Positions 10,925 to 22,391 of a stretch of DNA of 64,000 bases are shown piece by piece. This stretch comes from Procambarus clarkii (lineage: Eukaryota; Arthropoda; Malacostraca; Decapoda; Cambaridae). Made by a program: the position numbers and the translations under genes. The stretch lies in NCBI RefSeq assembly GCF_040958095.1, contig NC_091215.1, positions 32,081,034-32,145,033 on the forward strand, written 5' to 3'. The notes under the pieces are model-generated. The model ran no database searches, was not told the origin of the DNA, and saw only the letters and a list, made by a program, of their open reading frames with translations. Numbering within the stretch: position 1 is the first letter of the stretch; every line of letters starts with the position of its first letter.

Positions 10925-11216
10925 GATGTTGCCAAACACTTTTTTTTTATTAACACATTTAGATACATCTGCATTTGTGCAGCTGCCTTAGACTATGTGA
11001 AGTGGAGTACAGTGTGCCAAAAAGCTAGCTACGTGATGCTAAAAAATCCCCATCACACAGGATGGTTAGTCATACAGAGGCATGTGATCAGTAGTCTGCA
11101 CTGGCAGCCTCTGGGTGCATTATGAGGATATCATCAACACAAGAAAAAATTGCAACACTTAGTGGGCCAGCCAGAGGCTTAGGGCCCGCGCAGGAATATC
11201 CCTATATAAAAAAAAA
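10925..11216 (-). mobile_element. element G, dispersed repeat
   Basis: The block GCGCGGGCCCTAAGCCTCTG (minus strand; about 11170-11190) followed by GCTGGCCCACTAAGTGTTGC is found again at 35740 and 36140 on the plus strand. An A-rich segment lies at 11205-11216 and a T run at 10940-10950 on the plus strand. The internal part GGATGGTTAGTCATACAG through GTGCATTATGAGGATATC is partly duplicated just downstream. The class is unknown; it could be a SINE or the end of a LINE. Confidence 0.65.
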
Positions 11217-11252
11217 AATCAACACAAGAGTGAATAAGGTAGCAGTGGTACT

Positions 11253-11345
11253 AAAAGTCGCCATCTCGCAGGATGGCTAGTCATACAGGGCCGTATGTTC
11301 AGTAGCCTGCACTGGCAAATTTTGGGTGCAATATGAGGATATCTT
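11253..11345 (-). mobile_element. partial second copy of element G
   Basis: This stretch aligns with 11060-11133 of the preceding element: CAGGATGGCTAGTCATACAG, then CTGCACTGGCA, then GGGTGCAATATGAGGATATC, with substitutions. The two copies are in the same orientation, so this is a tandem partial duplication or two adjacent insertions. Confidence 0.65.
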
Positions 11346-12519
11346 CACGAAAACGAGAGTGAATAAAGTAATTGCAAAGCTCCAGGTACCTCATGCCAAC
11401 GGGTCTGAATGGTCTAATAACTGGACCATGAATATACTGGTGCAAGCTGTGGTCGTCCCCAGCCCATCTTCAAGCTATGCTCCGCGAAAATGCTCACCGT
11501 CTCCAAAGGAGCATTCGTAAACGTTTCCGTGATGAACAGTAATTAGGTATTTTTTGTTTAATAAATCATATAATATATTTGTGTAGAATTGGGCTGAGAG
11601 TTAGGAACGCGTCTTGCTACCGCTGGTCATTGTATTTACAGGATGGTTTAGCGTTGAGAGAGGAGAGCCTCGAACTAGAGTCTATGGAGTCTATGAAATG
11701 TTTTGTTTAACAAAGAGGGAGGAGAAACGCCTGTTGGTTTAAACGAGCCTTTGGTGGAAGTTTTTCAGACGGACTGGAATAAAGCTAAAGCCCTATTCCA
11801 TTAAGAGTTTCAACACCTCGAACTGAACAAGCGATGCATTTCCATCACCTGTTTTATTTTCACTCATCTGCGCCAGCAATATCCGCACTAAAACGTTGCC
11901 TCTATCCTGAATCAACACAGCTGACTCGAACATTACGCATGGCCTGGTCTAAATACGAACGCTGATGTATCAACAAACTCTGTTCGAATTTGAATTTATC
12001 TGGATATCTGTGAGAGAGGTCAAATGAAACCATTGAAATCAATCTAAAACCACGAGTTATGTTCAGAATAGGTTTCGCGCTAAGAGGATTATACGTTGGT
12101 TAGTGTGTACTAGCCCGTTCTCAAAATTCCGAACTATTAAATAGGAATTCATGATTTTAGCTTTTATTTGAATATATAAAAAAATCCACTAACATGCTTC
12201 CTCCCAAATTTCTTGCAGTTTGTTTGAGTTAGAAGGAATTCCCGAAGGTGCAGCCATTATACTTATTAAGGCTACACTGCGCTTCCCCAAGAAGCTTGAA
12301 CATTGAACTTTGAACACAACTGACTGGCAACACCAGCATGAGACCTGACCTACAGTAACCTAGACCTGTGTACTAAACAACATTATGAAAATATTGAGGG
12401 TCAAGATATGGGATCGAAGTCGCATCACCTTAGGAATGAGGGATTACTGCGAACTGTTATCTAACTATCTGGTGAACGTTGGAATGACGTGTTGAGGGAA
12501 AGGATCGGGTTGGCTTAGG
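11346..12519. other. unassigned sequence
   Basis: No recognisable repeat family, RNA or coding segment. A 64-codon frame at 11326-11520 overlaps the end of element G and has no domain. Confidence 0.4.
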
Positions 12520-13345
12520 GAAGGGAAGACCAAGAGGAGTGCTGGCGCCAATCTTGTTCCCATATTTGTAAATAGTCTTTCAGAGAGAGAGAATAGACTC
12601 CTTCCACTTTATGTTTGTGATGACGCAAAAATTATGGGCAAGATTAATATGGTGAAACACAGCAAGAAACGAAATGACGACCTGGCCGTCCTGAAGGACT
12701 GGTCCAATAGGTGGCTGGTAGAGTATATCTAAAAGCAGTGGGAAGCAACGAAGAACGGAAAATGAGGTCACACACACACACAGGACCAAATGGTAGAGGC
12801 AAACCTTCTAGGAGTCAGAGAACGTGTCTCCTGATGCCCACAACCAACGATTATCGTCAGTAGCGTGTACTTGGTAAGCCTTAACATTATGTACCTTATG
12901 TACACAAAATGATTCAAGACCTTGTACAAGAACATGGTGCCAGAACTGATGGGTATTAGTTACCCATTGCCTCTACCACCTCCCGGGGTCGCGAAGTATT
13001 AAACCTCGCGACCCCGGGAGGTCATAGAGCCAAAAAAGACATGCAAAATTCGCTGGGAAATTAACAAGGCAAAAAAACAGATTATTTTTACCGCTGGTGC
13101 ACGACCCACGGTGGAATCTGAGCACCAAAAAAAAAAAAAAAAAAATCAAACACGTCAGAAATATTTTTTCAGTCACATTAGTGAAATTGTTTAATTCACT
13201 TACGGAAATGAAGAGTTGCGAGCCAACTTCGCACACACAACTAAAAAACGTAGATATGATATTAGCCCAATAGGTTCGGACACCTGAATACCTGTCGAAT
13301 GAAGGTTGAGAAAACGGGAACAATGAGCTGAAGTTCCACCCCAGC
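12520..13345 (+). pseudogene. degraded LINE-J copy, RT to 3' UTR
   Basis: The most readable part is at 12610-12731: YVCDDAKIMGKI, then KHSKKRNDDLAVLKDWSNRW, i.e. the catalytic DD and the following helix of LINE-J RT. Downstream, nucleotides near 12930-12955 match the LVPEL(R)GMSY region and AAACCTCGCGAC near 13001 matches the LNLTS codons. The stretch 13150-13345 aligns with the FFSVR, SFKCRYD and 3' UTR regions. Many stops and indels show it is old. It includes a 17-bp hairpin at 12978-13022 and an A run at 13122-13143. Confidence 0.68.
12978..13022. repeat. perfect 17-bp inverted repeat (hairpin)
   Basis: Arms 12978-12994 and 13006-13022 are exact reverse complements (ACCTCCCGGGGTCGCGA), with an 11-base AT-rich loop. 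Only the right arm is homologous to LINE-J sequence, so the left arm looks like a templated inverted insertion. Confidence 0.9.
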
Positions 13346-14091
13346 AAGAAACGCAAATGTATACATAAACGCACACTCATACTATACATAATACCTGCGG
13401 GTGTTTAAATACAGAAAATACTTGGTTATGATTCAAAGATCATTATAATTGATTTCAGGCGAGACATACAACCTTGAGATCTGTTTATTTTATAGTATCA
13501 CGATTTGGTACCAATATTTATTATTTATAGTCATTTATTAGCAAGCTTATCTAGATTTTATTGACTTTGATAACGATTCCTGCAGGAAAACCAACGCAGG
13601 CGCAAACATTTCCAAATTACAGTAATATTTTACCAACTCCACTTGACACTTTTTTCAATACCGTAGTTGTGGGCGCCATACCACAAACGATGGCGTTAAA
13701 CCAGCCAATATTTGCCGGTGTCAATTGTGTTTACGCGAGAGCGCGACCTGCCAGCAACATCGCTTGATATGCGTCATTAAGAATATTGCAACTCGAGTTA
13801 CGGCACCGTATTGAGTAACAGCGGTGGTTACGCCTCTATAAATAATTGATTATCTTCTCCTCCTGCGCCTTCCTGTATTCGCTGTTGTTGTTGTTCCTCG
13901 TCATTAAATGTATTTTATGAGGAATTTCGTCTCGCATCGGAGCCTCAAGCGCGACGCACAACTGAAATATTTGTGCGGTTTTAATACTCATAAATCTCGA
14001 CCGAACTATTTTATTCAGAGAATAAAAATGGCTGCATGTCCGTACCTCTCTTATGGAGGGTTGCCCCTGCTATTTTCAGGTGTTTTAATTG
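13346..14091. other. unassigned sequence
   Basis: AT-rich, with a short TTG run near 13882. Nothing else could be supported. Confidence 0.4.
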
Positions 14092-14240
14092 GAAGAGGGG
14101 GGGGGGGTTGAGAGAGGGGGGAGGGGGAAATGGGAGAGGGGGAGGGGGGGAATGGAGAGGGGGAGGGGGGGAATGGAGAGGGGGAGGGGGGGAATGGAGG
14201 GGGGGAATGAAGGAAGGAGTGAGGGGGGGGGGGGAAGAGA
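14092..14240. repeat. G-rich 21-bp minisatellite
   Basis: About three to four units of GAATGGAGAGGGGGAGGGGG type, then irregular G and GGAA runs. Many G runs of five or more lie close together, so the plus strand could form G-quadruplexes. Stop-free frames on both strands here are artefacts of composition. Confidence 0.9.
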
Positions 14241-14709
14241 GAGAGAACTATATACAGTTGAAGCATCTAACAAATGAGACCATTCCAAGCAGCCTCCTCT
14301 CCACACATCTTCCCCAAGAGGTGGACTCCCAGCGACAGGAAGACCCCCTGGGAGAGACAGACAGACGCTGATAGAGACAGAGGGAGTATAGGGGGCACAC
14401 AGCACAGATTTGGGGGGGGGGGGTAACAGTTGGATAGTAAAGCAACATCCTTCATTACAACTTTACCAGCATAATGGACCCACAACCATTCAATTTCTCT
14501 AACCATTTCCAATATCACCCTTCTTCCATCCTCCCCTTCCCTCCTTCACTACCACGAAACCCCTTTAACTTTCTACCATCGCTCACAGTTGACAATTTTA
14601 ATGTCTTATTCGACACAGAGTTCGAATGCCATAATAGTTCAATTATAACCCAATAGCTACAATACAGGCAGTAGGCGGTGTTTGAAGACCTACACCTCAG
14701 TTTCTCGTA
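14241..14709. other. unassigned sequence
   Basis: It contains a 10-base G run near 14413 and pyrimidine-rich stretches. No coding evidence was found. Confidence 0.4.
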
Positions 14710-14965
14710 GTCACAACCAGCATCACTAGACCCACTAGCACCACCACCAGCATCACTACCGCCAGCACCACCAACACAACCACCACCACCACCGCCACCA
14801 GCACCACCACCGCCAGCACCACCAACAAAACCACCGCCACCAGCACCACCAACACAACCACCACCACCACCGCCACCAGCACCACCAACACAACCACCAC
14901 CACCACCGCCACCAGCACCACCAACACCACCACCACCACCACCACCAGCACCACCACTCCCAAAC
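14710..14965. repeat. imperfect CCA trinucleotide array
   Basis: CACCAC and CAGCACCAC variants run for about 250 bp. A longer internal period is visible as three related blocks with ACCAACACAACCACCACC (near 14768, 14848 and 14885). The Val-rich and Trp-rich minus-strand frames are translations of this array. Confidence 0.92.
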
Positions 14966-15181
14966 CATTATCATCGCACAGGATTGCGAGCATCCCGGCA
15001 ATTGGTCTCCATGATTGGTTCTCCGCGGCCAGAATGGAATCTGGTGAGTCGGGCGGTGTTCACTACGGCGCCTGATGCTCTGGATCTGACCACCAAGCTC
15101 TGCCTTCAACGCCAAATGGCTTCACTGTTTCCTCCGGTAATATGCCTCCAGGAAAATGATTGGCAATTAATGAATAACAGA

Positions 15182-15379
<198 letters not shown>

Positions 15380-15622
15380 TCTGACCACGAAGGAAAATGA
15401 GACAACTGTATTAATGGTCTTATCCAAATCTTTTTTTAATTGATCAATTAAATTTTTAATCGATCAATTAAAAAACATTTAATTAAAATCATTAATTCAC
15501 AGTTATCTAATTAGAATGTCATTAGTATTACTGCTTCCTGGAACTGCCATTTCACTGGGACCTCTGCCGGCCCCTGTTGTTCTTATGGTCATGAACCAAA
15601 GTTCTTTCTTGTTCACCTCGCT

Positions 15623-15833
<211 letters not shown>

Positions 15834-16064
15834 CTAAGAACTCTAAATCGGTACTGTGTAAGGTGCTGTAGTCCAACAGGAGCTATTTCCCGGGAAAAAC
15901 TGTTAGTCTGTCTCCCATCCATATTGGGGAAAATTGACTTCTCAAGTCTCGGCCTTGGCATTGGCTTCGCTATGTGTACGCAGGTCGTTCGAGCACATAC
16001 TGAGAAGTTTACGTCCAGGAAGAGCAGAGATGAAAGATGTTCTTGAAGGCATATATATAGGACT

Positions 16065-16312
16065 GCATTTACAGCGTTGTGGTTCGAACAAAAGTCGTCA
16101 GCGAAGCACTTGTTCCGGAAGTTTTCGGATGTCATCAGTTGTGAGTCGTGTGTAAAGCGTTTTTTTATTCATTAACAGGGGGTTTGGCGGATGCATGGAA
16201 TGGACTTTGGCCTTTGTTGATGAGGACGAGCTGTCTCAACTGATGAAGTTCGAACATTTCTCGAACAGTGCTTCGTTGACGACCTTTGCTCGAATCGCAA
16301 AGCTGTAAATGC
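16065..16312. repeat. imperfect inverted repeat, arms about 75 bp
   Basis: The sequence from GCATTTACAGC at 16065 through CATCAGTT at 16140 reappears reverse-complemented at 16238-16312 with scattered mismatches (both arms share, for example, GTCGTCA and CGAAGCACT). The spacer is about 97 bp. This may be a foldback element or an old palindromic duplication; no terminal duplication was found. Confidence 0.75.
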
Positions 16313-16666
16313 TTCACTCTCGTACTTCACATACAAATAACCGAAAACGGAACCTAAACACCTAACCTAACATAGGCATAACAATGCATAAAACTGAAGA
16401 GAATAATAATTTTATTTATATATGAAAACAAACCTATTAATAATACTCAATACGTTAAAATTTATGCATGCGTCTTGGGGAACGGTCGCAGATTTAACGA
16501 GCCTAGCTAAAGGACAGGTTGAGGTCAGAAGACAGACAGCCGCCCAGGCCAGGAGACACAGCTGGGAGTCAGTAATTTCTCTCCTCTCAGACCTGAGTGT
16601 TTGGAACAATATAGTCTAGACAACAGAGAAGGGGATACCTGGGTCTAATTCAACTTCATCTTTGTT

Positions 16667-17037
16667 CAACCCGTTCTCGCAAATTTAATAAGTCAATATT
16701 GACTTATTAAATATGTGCATAGGTGACATACTTAACATAATAGTTTCCCTTGAAAAGCTTCATAGAAAACACCGACCTTACCTAACCTACTTAGTATGTT
16801 AAGATAAGCATCTTATTGCTTCGTAATTACAATTATTACCTAACCTATACCTATAATAGGTTAAGTAACAGTTGTAATTACGAAGCTATAAGATGCTTAT
16901 TTTAACATACTAAGTAGGTTAGGTAAGGTCGGTGTTTTCTATGAAGCTTTTCAAGGGAAACTATTATGTTTAGTATGTCACCTATGCACGCAACTAATAA
17001 GTCAATATTGAGTTATTAAATTTGCGAGAACGGGTTG
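16667..17037. mobile_element. 371-bp palindromic MITE with 7-bp target duplication
   Basis: The termini CAACCCGTTCTCGC and GCGAGAACGGGTTG are exact complements, and the whole element is a near-perfect inverted repeat with arms of about 180 bp meeting near 16850. It is flanked by CTTTGTT at 16660-16666 and 17038-17044. Inside each arm is a smaller AT-rich palindrome (about 16685-16710) and CTAACCTA-like motifs. It has no coding capacity, so it must have been moved by a transposase elsewhere. The superfamily is not recognised; a 7-bp duplication is unusual. Confidence 0.88.
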
Positions 17038-17044
17038 CTTTGTT

Positions 17045-17285
17045 ACACGATAATTTGGCTGCAATGTCTGTCTCATTATGATGGGTTATATTTATGTGTG
17101 ATGATATCCATACAAAGGTGATTCGAGACCCTTTACTCTGTGCAGCGATTAGCTTATTTATAATTGGTAGTATGAGGTTCTTGATGTCGCTCATCCAGGA
17201 GAAGTTTTTGATTGCTAGAAGAGCAGACTTTAAATCACAAAATATTATTCTTCCTCCTATGTTTCTAATGCACTGGTAGCTAGTG
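17045..17285 (-). pseudogene. LINE RNase H domain, C-terminal half
   Basis: The minus strand reads IIFCDLKSALLAIKNFSW, then ITFVWISSHINITHHNETD and IAAKLSCNK. These correspond to the SDSKSAL, WIPSH and (N)E-AD-AAK blocks of Jockey/I-type RNase H. The N-terminal half lies 1.1 kb away on the same strand at 18360-18710. The 371-bp MITE abuts this fragment on its 3' side. Confidence 0.75.
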
Positions 17286-18359
17286 TCAGGAAACCGACAC
17301 ACACACACACAAATAACACAGTCTCCCCTAGTCTGTACTCCCTTCAGGATGGAAAATGGGAGACTCCGTGACGTCATGGAAGTCATTGTATATTTACATT
17401 ATGAAACATTGTTAATAGATTAGTTTAGTATCTAGAGTTAACAAAAAAGTATTCAATAAGACTGAATATAATTATTTACACAGTATAGTAGCTAGGTTCC
17501 CTTGTTAATGTAAAATTACTTTGAGTGAGGAACCAGAGCATAAGGGCGTTGCCCCGAGTGGGCAGGAAGGCGTCCACATACACAACAACAACAACCAGGG
17601 ATCAGCCTGCCACGCTGTCTTGGTTAACTGGTGTAAACAACTAGACACCCCATTTACGTGTCAACACCAGCAACACAGCCTAACAACATCACAACAACGA
17701 CTGTATCTGTCTACCAAGTATTGTTTATTATTCTAGTGCACTGTTTAATATTTTAATGGGTAGATGGTTAGGTCGTGGGAGAAACCCAAAAACACCGTAC
17801 GTGTACCCCATTACAACCCTCACAGTTCATGTCATACCTGTAATTGATATGTTTAGGGAACTTTGATTAATTCCTTGCATCCCATACAGGTAAATTGTGT
17901 GAGGAGCAGCAAGAATCTGTGCAGACAGTTGGTTCATACACATAATTAACTACTTGTTTGCCAAGCCTTGTCCTTCCCACTAGCCGCCATTACGTGGCAC
18001 CAGGAGGCACAGGGCCACACCCAATCTGAGGCTACACCTACACGCCTTACTAGGCCCATTCTACTGGCACAGCTAAGACATTATATTAGTAGTAGTAGTC
18101 ATAATTAATTATTATATTAGTAGTTTAGACCACCATATGTGGTACACTGTATATTGAAATAACTGAAATAATAGATTTAAAGGTAAACAATTGGTAGTTT
18201 AAGAAGGAGCCATAACAAAGTGGTTTAGGCTACCAATTGTCCCTCCCAATAGTGTGTAAGAAGATTTCAGGCAGTTTACCAGTACATACAGTCCACTTAA
18301 TTAATTCTTACTTACTAAGAAAATAAATAAGACATAACTTTATTTTATTAAGTCAATTT
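17286..18359. other. sequence separating two RNase H halves
   Basis: About 1.07 kb with no recognised family. It lies between two parts of one RNase H domain on the minus strand and may be an inserted element. Short features are ACAACAACAACAACCAGG near 17583 and AT-rich flanks. No terminal repeats were found by eye. Confidence 0.4.
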
Positions 18360-18710
18360 GAAAAAGAGAGAATAGCTGCCTGGAATTTCCCCACAGCTAG
18401 ATGCAGTGCCGCTAGTTCCGTTTATGTGGAGGTCAGCCAGTTGTTTAACCTGACACTGACAGTCTGTGTGCAAATAATATTTCTATAAGGCCTACATACT
18501 GCTGTAGTCCGTCCAGTAGAAGATTGGAATGAGCCGTCGGTGTAGACACAGTGCTCGTGAGATCTTAAATTGTCGATGGAAGAGGCAATTGTTTCAAGTG
18601 TGCGTCAACTTCGAGAAGAGCAAGATTCTCATTACACTTCTTGGTGACAGGTGTGTATGGTACTTGAATGGTGAAGTACAGGTAAGGGCTGGGAGAGTGA
18701 GAGGCAGAGT
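18360..18710 (-). pseudogene. LINE RNase H domain, N-terminal half
   Basis: The minus strand gives VPYTPVTKKCNENLALLEVD upstream, then after a frameshift SSIDNLRSHEHCVYTDGSF (first catalytic Asp retained in YTDGS), then RLNNWLTST, a stop, and TELAALHLAV (catalytic Glu in TELAAL). It matches the N-terminal half of a Jockey/I-type RNase H and fits, in order and strand, with 17045-17285. It belongs to a different LINE family from LINE-H. Confidence 0.72.
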
Positions 18711-19904
18711 AGCATTACCCTACATACACAACTCTCCCCTTGCCCGAGCGCCAGAGCTCTCCTAGCTCTCACTTGCAGGCACCTCGCATCGCTCACTGCT
18801 AAATCAATTTATTCACCAAGTCTCTTAGACAAGATTCCGTCCCATTCCAGGAGATTCCAATGTATCTGACAGAGGACTGAACGTTCCTGGTCCGGATCCA
18901 GACGCCTCTGGTGCTGAGCCAGACCTCCCTAACCAGCGTTCAGCTACCTTTAGCTACAATCCTGACATGGCTTTCCGAAATGAGCAATTTCCCGACTGGA
19001 ATTCATAATGGGTTTCCTGGACAGACTCATTTGGGCGAACAATGTTGCCAAGGACGAGGTGGAGAGCTCAGCAACTAATTATTTCTCCTCGAGGTCCCAG
19101 GAGTGCCGAGAAAGGACGCCAACCCCACCATATGCTAGTAAATGTTTCTTATAATTAACTATCACAGTATTAACAGTACACAGTTGTCTTTGTATTCAGT
19201 ACTAGTCAAATGTGCAAATAATAACTAAACCAGATGAATGTATTTTAATTATAAATAACAATATAACTACCGTTCACTCGCATTAGTATTTGGGCGTCAT
19301 TGCGGACAGTATAACGTAATACGATTAGATGGAAAACCGAAGTGCTTTACACAGAAAGTAGTACCCTCACTTCTCCCTGTACATATATACAGAGTATACT
19401 TTGCTCCTGAACTCTACTCGGAACTAGGGTATACATGTTTGTTGTTAATTAAGGAATTAGGGGGACCTGAATAATCCGCCAGAGACTGACAAGGTTTTAA
19501 ACAAGAATAATGGAATACTTCTAGTTCGTACTCTTAACAGTGCTGTGCCAGCGACTTAACCAGCCACTGGAAGCATGGATATTATCAACACAGACGAGAA
19601 ACAGACTTCACAATGAGGCTATGAATGGCATTCTTTGTAATGGCTACGATCAAACTTATGCAGAATAAAATTGCTACATGTTTAATAAGAGACTAAGAGA
19701 GAAGAAATATGTCTGGAGATCATAGACAACAACACTATTTATAAAACTGACACACGATTGAATGTAGTAGTTTTTAATTGCTCTTAGATCGAGAGGCTAA
19801 GCCCTGAGTGGGTACGCACTTAAGTGGTGATTGGAGATGTTAAAGTGAGAGGAATACCAGATGTTGGCACACGGGAACACACTACTGAAGTGTAGCTGAA
19901 CTAC
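18711..19904. other. unassigned sequence
   Basis: Possibly more of the same LINE on its 5' side, but no motif could be read. AT-rich after 19140. Confidence 0.35.
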
Positions 19905-20130
19905 ACTAGGTGATGAGTAAGTGTTCCCTGAGCTACACAAGATGATGAGTAAGTGTTCCCTGAGCTACACAAGATGATGAGTAAGTGTTCCTTAAGCTGC
20001 ACAAGATGATGAGTAAGTGTTCCCTGAGCTACACAAGATGATGAGTAAGTGTTCCCTGAGCTACACAAGATGATGAGTAAGTGTTCCTTAAGCTGCACAA
20101 GATGATGAGTAAGTGTTCCCTAAGCAACAC
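19905..20130. repeat. 32-bp minisatellite, 7 copies, 3-unit higher order
   Basis: The unit contains GATGATGAGTAAGTGTTCCC. The variant end alternates CTGAGCTACAC, CTGAGCTACAC, CTTAAGCTGCAC and then repeats the same three, giving a 96-bp period. Confidence 0.95.
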
Positions 20131-20339
20131 GTGATATATCTGACCCATACTGTACCTAGCCTTCTCAGCGCTTTAATAAGCGCTCTAAACCCATAAATAC
20201 CTCCCTGACGGGCATGATTAACAAGGAATTACTCGCTGGAATCCCCTTGCAGCTAAAAACTAATAAACAAAAATTGCGTACTATTTAGAAAAAAATATAT
20301 ATATATAATGAAGAAAAATATATATTGATGTATACAAAC

Positions 20340-20645
20340 ATTTCTACGCTGCTACGGTGACATATTTAATAAATAAATACACTGAGAGACTCGAGAAAAT
20401 CACAATAACGTAATCTTGGAGCAGGTTGGGGGATCGAACTAGCGTCCGGGGTCGTCCGAGGACGCCAGAGTGTAGGCGGGTTATATGTAAAAACTTGGGT
20501 TGGCTACCAGCTCCGTGCCCCCAGACTCTTAGTGGATACCAGGTTATATCATGGTTAGCACGTCATGGTGTATGGTTAAGACGCGCGTCTGGGTCCACCT
20601 AGTACACGGGTTCGATACCCGTCCTGCTGTTCAAACTGCGAGTGG
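20340..20645. mobile_element. SINE-D, paired tRNA-like heads
   Basis: On the minus strand a B box AGTTCGATCC lies near 20430-20440 with an upstream tRNA-like part to about 20480. On the plus strand, starting near 20553, ATGGTTAAGACGCGCGTCTG (A-box side) and GGGTTCGATACCC (B box, near 20608) form a second tRNA-like head facing away. The same arrangement, more worn, is at 31780-32035, where both heads share GGTTAAGGC. Confidence 0.6.
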
Positions 20646-20984
20646 CCAAACGTTGAACTATCCACAAATGTTCAGAGTCTACAACTAGGAGGTGAACGGT
20701 TCTATCATGACAAATATTATTAACTTTCATGTTAGGAAAAAAATCGCTGTATAATTTTTTGTAATTCTCACTATAATACACCATATCGCTTGGAATAATG
20801 GTATACACTATAACTCGACTTAGAGCGTGTTGGCATTCATTAGCGGAGGACGACCTGGCGTTCACCTGGAGACTGGTTCCAGGTGATAACTGGCTTCATC
20901 TATGTTAGCAAATTATTACCCTATTTGTAGGTGATTAGCTCTCAGTTACCTGGAATTGGTCTGGGGAGCTCTTGTCTATCCCTA

Positions 20985-21090
20985 CAGCTTGGTCAGATAA
21001 CTACCCGATCCCTAAGCTTGGTCGGATAACTACCCGATAACTAAGCTTAGTAGATTACTACCTAATTACTAGGCTTGGAAGATTACTACT
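20985..21090. repeat. imperfect 30-bp tandem repeat
   Basis: Three to four copies with the core AAGCTTGGTCGGATAACTAC, decaying to the right. Confidence 0.8.
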
Positions 21091-21146
21091 TGGGTGCAGC
21101 ACAAGGGGAGAGACCGGACTGAACAAGGGGACACACAGTTGAAGCA

Positions 21147-21352
21147 AACAAATGACTGAGAGACAAACAAATGACTGAGACAAACAAATGACTGAGAGAC
21201 AAACAAATGACTGAGACAAACAAATGACTGAGAGACAAACAAATGACTGAGAGACAAACAAATGACTGAGACAAACAAATGACTGAGACAAACAAATGAC
21301 TGAGAGACAAACAAATAACTGAAAAACAAACAAATGACTGAGAGACATAAAC
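21147..21352. repeat. 17/19-bp minisatellite
   Basis: Units of GAGACAAACAAATGACT alternate with GAGAGACAAACAAATGACT, a 2-bp GA difference. The minus-strand Cys/Leu/Ser-rich frames are translations of it. Confidence 0.95.
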
Positions 21353-21623
21353 AAAGAAAATATTAACAGGTTCAAAATAATTAACTCTTACTCCATAAAA
21401 CGGATTCAAATTAAAATTTGAATTAAAAATTATTTAGGTAAATAGAGATTGGCGAGCCGTCGTCGACGCCTGAAACACAGGGACGAGCAGCGCTAATAAA
21501 CACCTTGGCAAGTTATATTAATGGGATCGATATACTTGTGTGACAGTAAATTGGGTGTAAATGGTATCAGGGACCGTGACTAAACAGGAAGGACAACCTC
21601 CCGGATGGTGTCTCTCCAGCTTA

Positions 21624-21850
21624 TCGATGACTTACTGTAAATATGTAGCTCTTGTAATAGCACTTTCTCTGTAACTAGCTGACATTGTAACTATAAGGTG
21701 TGAAGGATAGAAGAAATTGTTTATGTGATAATCTAAGATGAGGTCTGATAAAGACCTTTTGTGCCCTCTGTAATGCTTTTGCGCTACCGCTCACAGGATG
21801 AGTATGGGGTGCACAATAAACTAGCCGCCTTCGGCAGCAACAATAAAAAA
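21624..21850 (+). mobile_element. LINE-H 3' UTR, solo 3' end
   Basis: It matches 4080-4325 and 47510-47737, with CTCTGTAACTAGCTGACATT and GCGCTACCGCTCACAGGATG. It starts within the UTR, so the insertion carries no coding sequence. It ends GGCAGCAACAATA followed by a short A run. Confidence 0.88.
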
Positions 21851-22141
21851 CAATCAGCTTATCACAACTACCAATGGACGAGGAACTCCCGGCCACGGGC
21901 TCCTAAATTAATCACAGTGTGACAAATAAAAAAACTAGCTGAGTAGACACCTGCTGAGTGCTGTCAGTTCTTCTGACACTGCACTATGACAGGCCGCTCA
22001 CTGGAGAACCACCCGGAAACCTACCAAATTGTGGAGGAGGGAATAAACGTTACTAAGATGGGAACTCTGGCTGAGTGACCAGTTGTCACGTGTTTACACC
22101 TAAGAGAGAGTAAACTGACTTATCTTTCTCTCCTCAACTTA

Positions 22142-22391
22142 GGGGAGCCGGTCGGCCGAGCGGACAGCAAGCTGGACTTGTGATCCTGTGGTCCCGGGGT
22201 CGATCCAGGCGCCGGCGAGAAACAATGGGCAGAGTTTCTTTCACCCTATGCCCCTTGTTACCTAGCAGTAAAATAGGTACCTGGGTGTTAGTCAGCTGTC
22301 ACGGGCTGCTTCCTGGGGGTGGAGGCCTGGTCGAGGACCGGGCCGCGGGGACACTAAAGCCCCGAAATCATCTCAAGATAACCTCAAGAAG
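22142..22391 (+). mobile_element. SINE-A with LINE-P tail, well preserved
   Basis: The head begins GGGAGCCGGTCGGCCGAGCG (A box), and GGGGTCGATCC (B box) is near 22196. The anticodon loop reads CTTGTGA, which in tRNA numbering would give TGT (Thr-like); the parent tRNA is not certain. The core and the tail GACCGGGCCGCGGGGACACT, AAAGCCCCGAAATCATCTC and AAGATAACCTCAAG are intact. It is the best copy here for defining the family. Confidence 0.92.

Noticed and set aside
12973-13389. 138-codon minus-strand frame
   Set aside because: It is antisense to the degraded LINE-J copy, including its poly(A) run, which gives the Phe stretch.
22142-22391. Exon of a host gene
   Set aside because: The open frame (79 codons) lies entirely within a SINE-A consensus-like copy and also appears at 3227.
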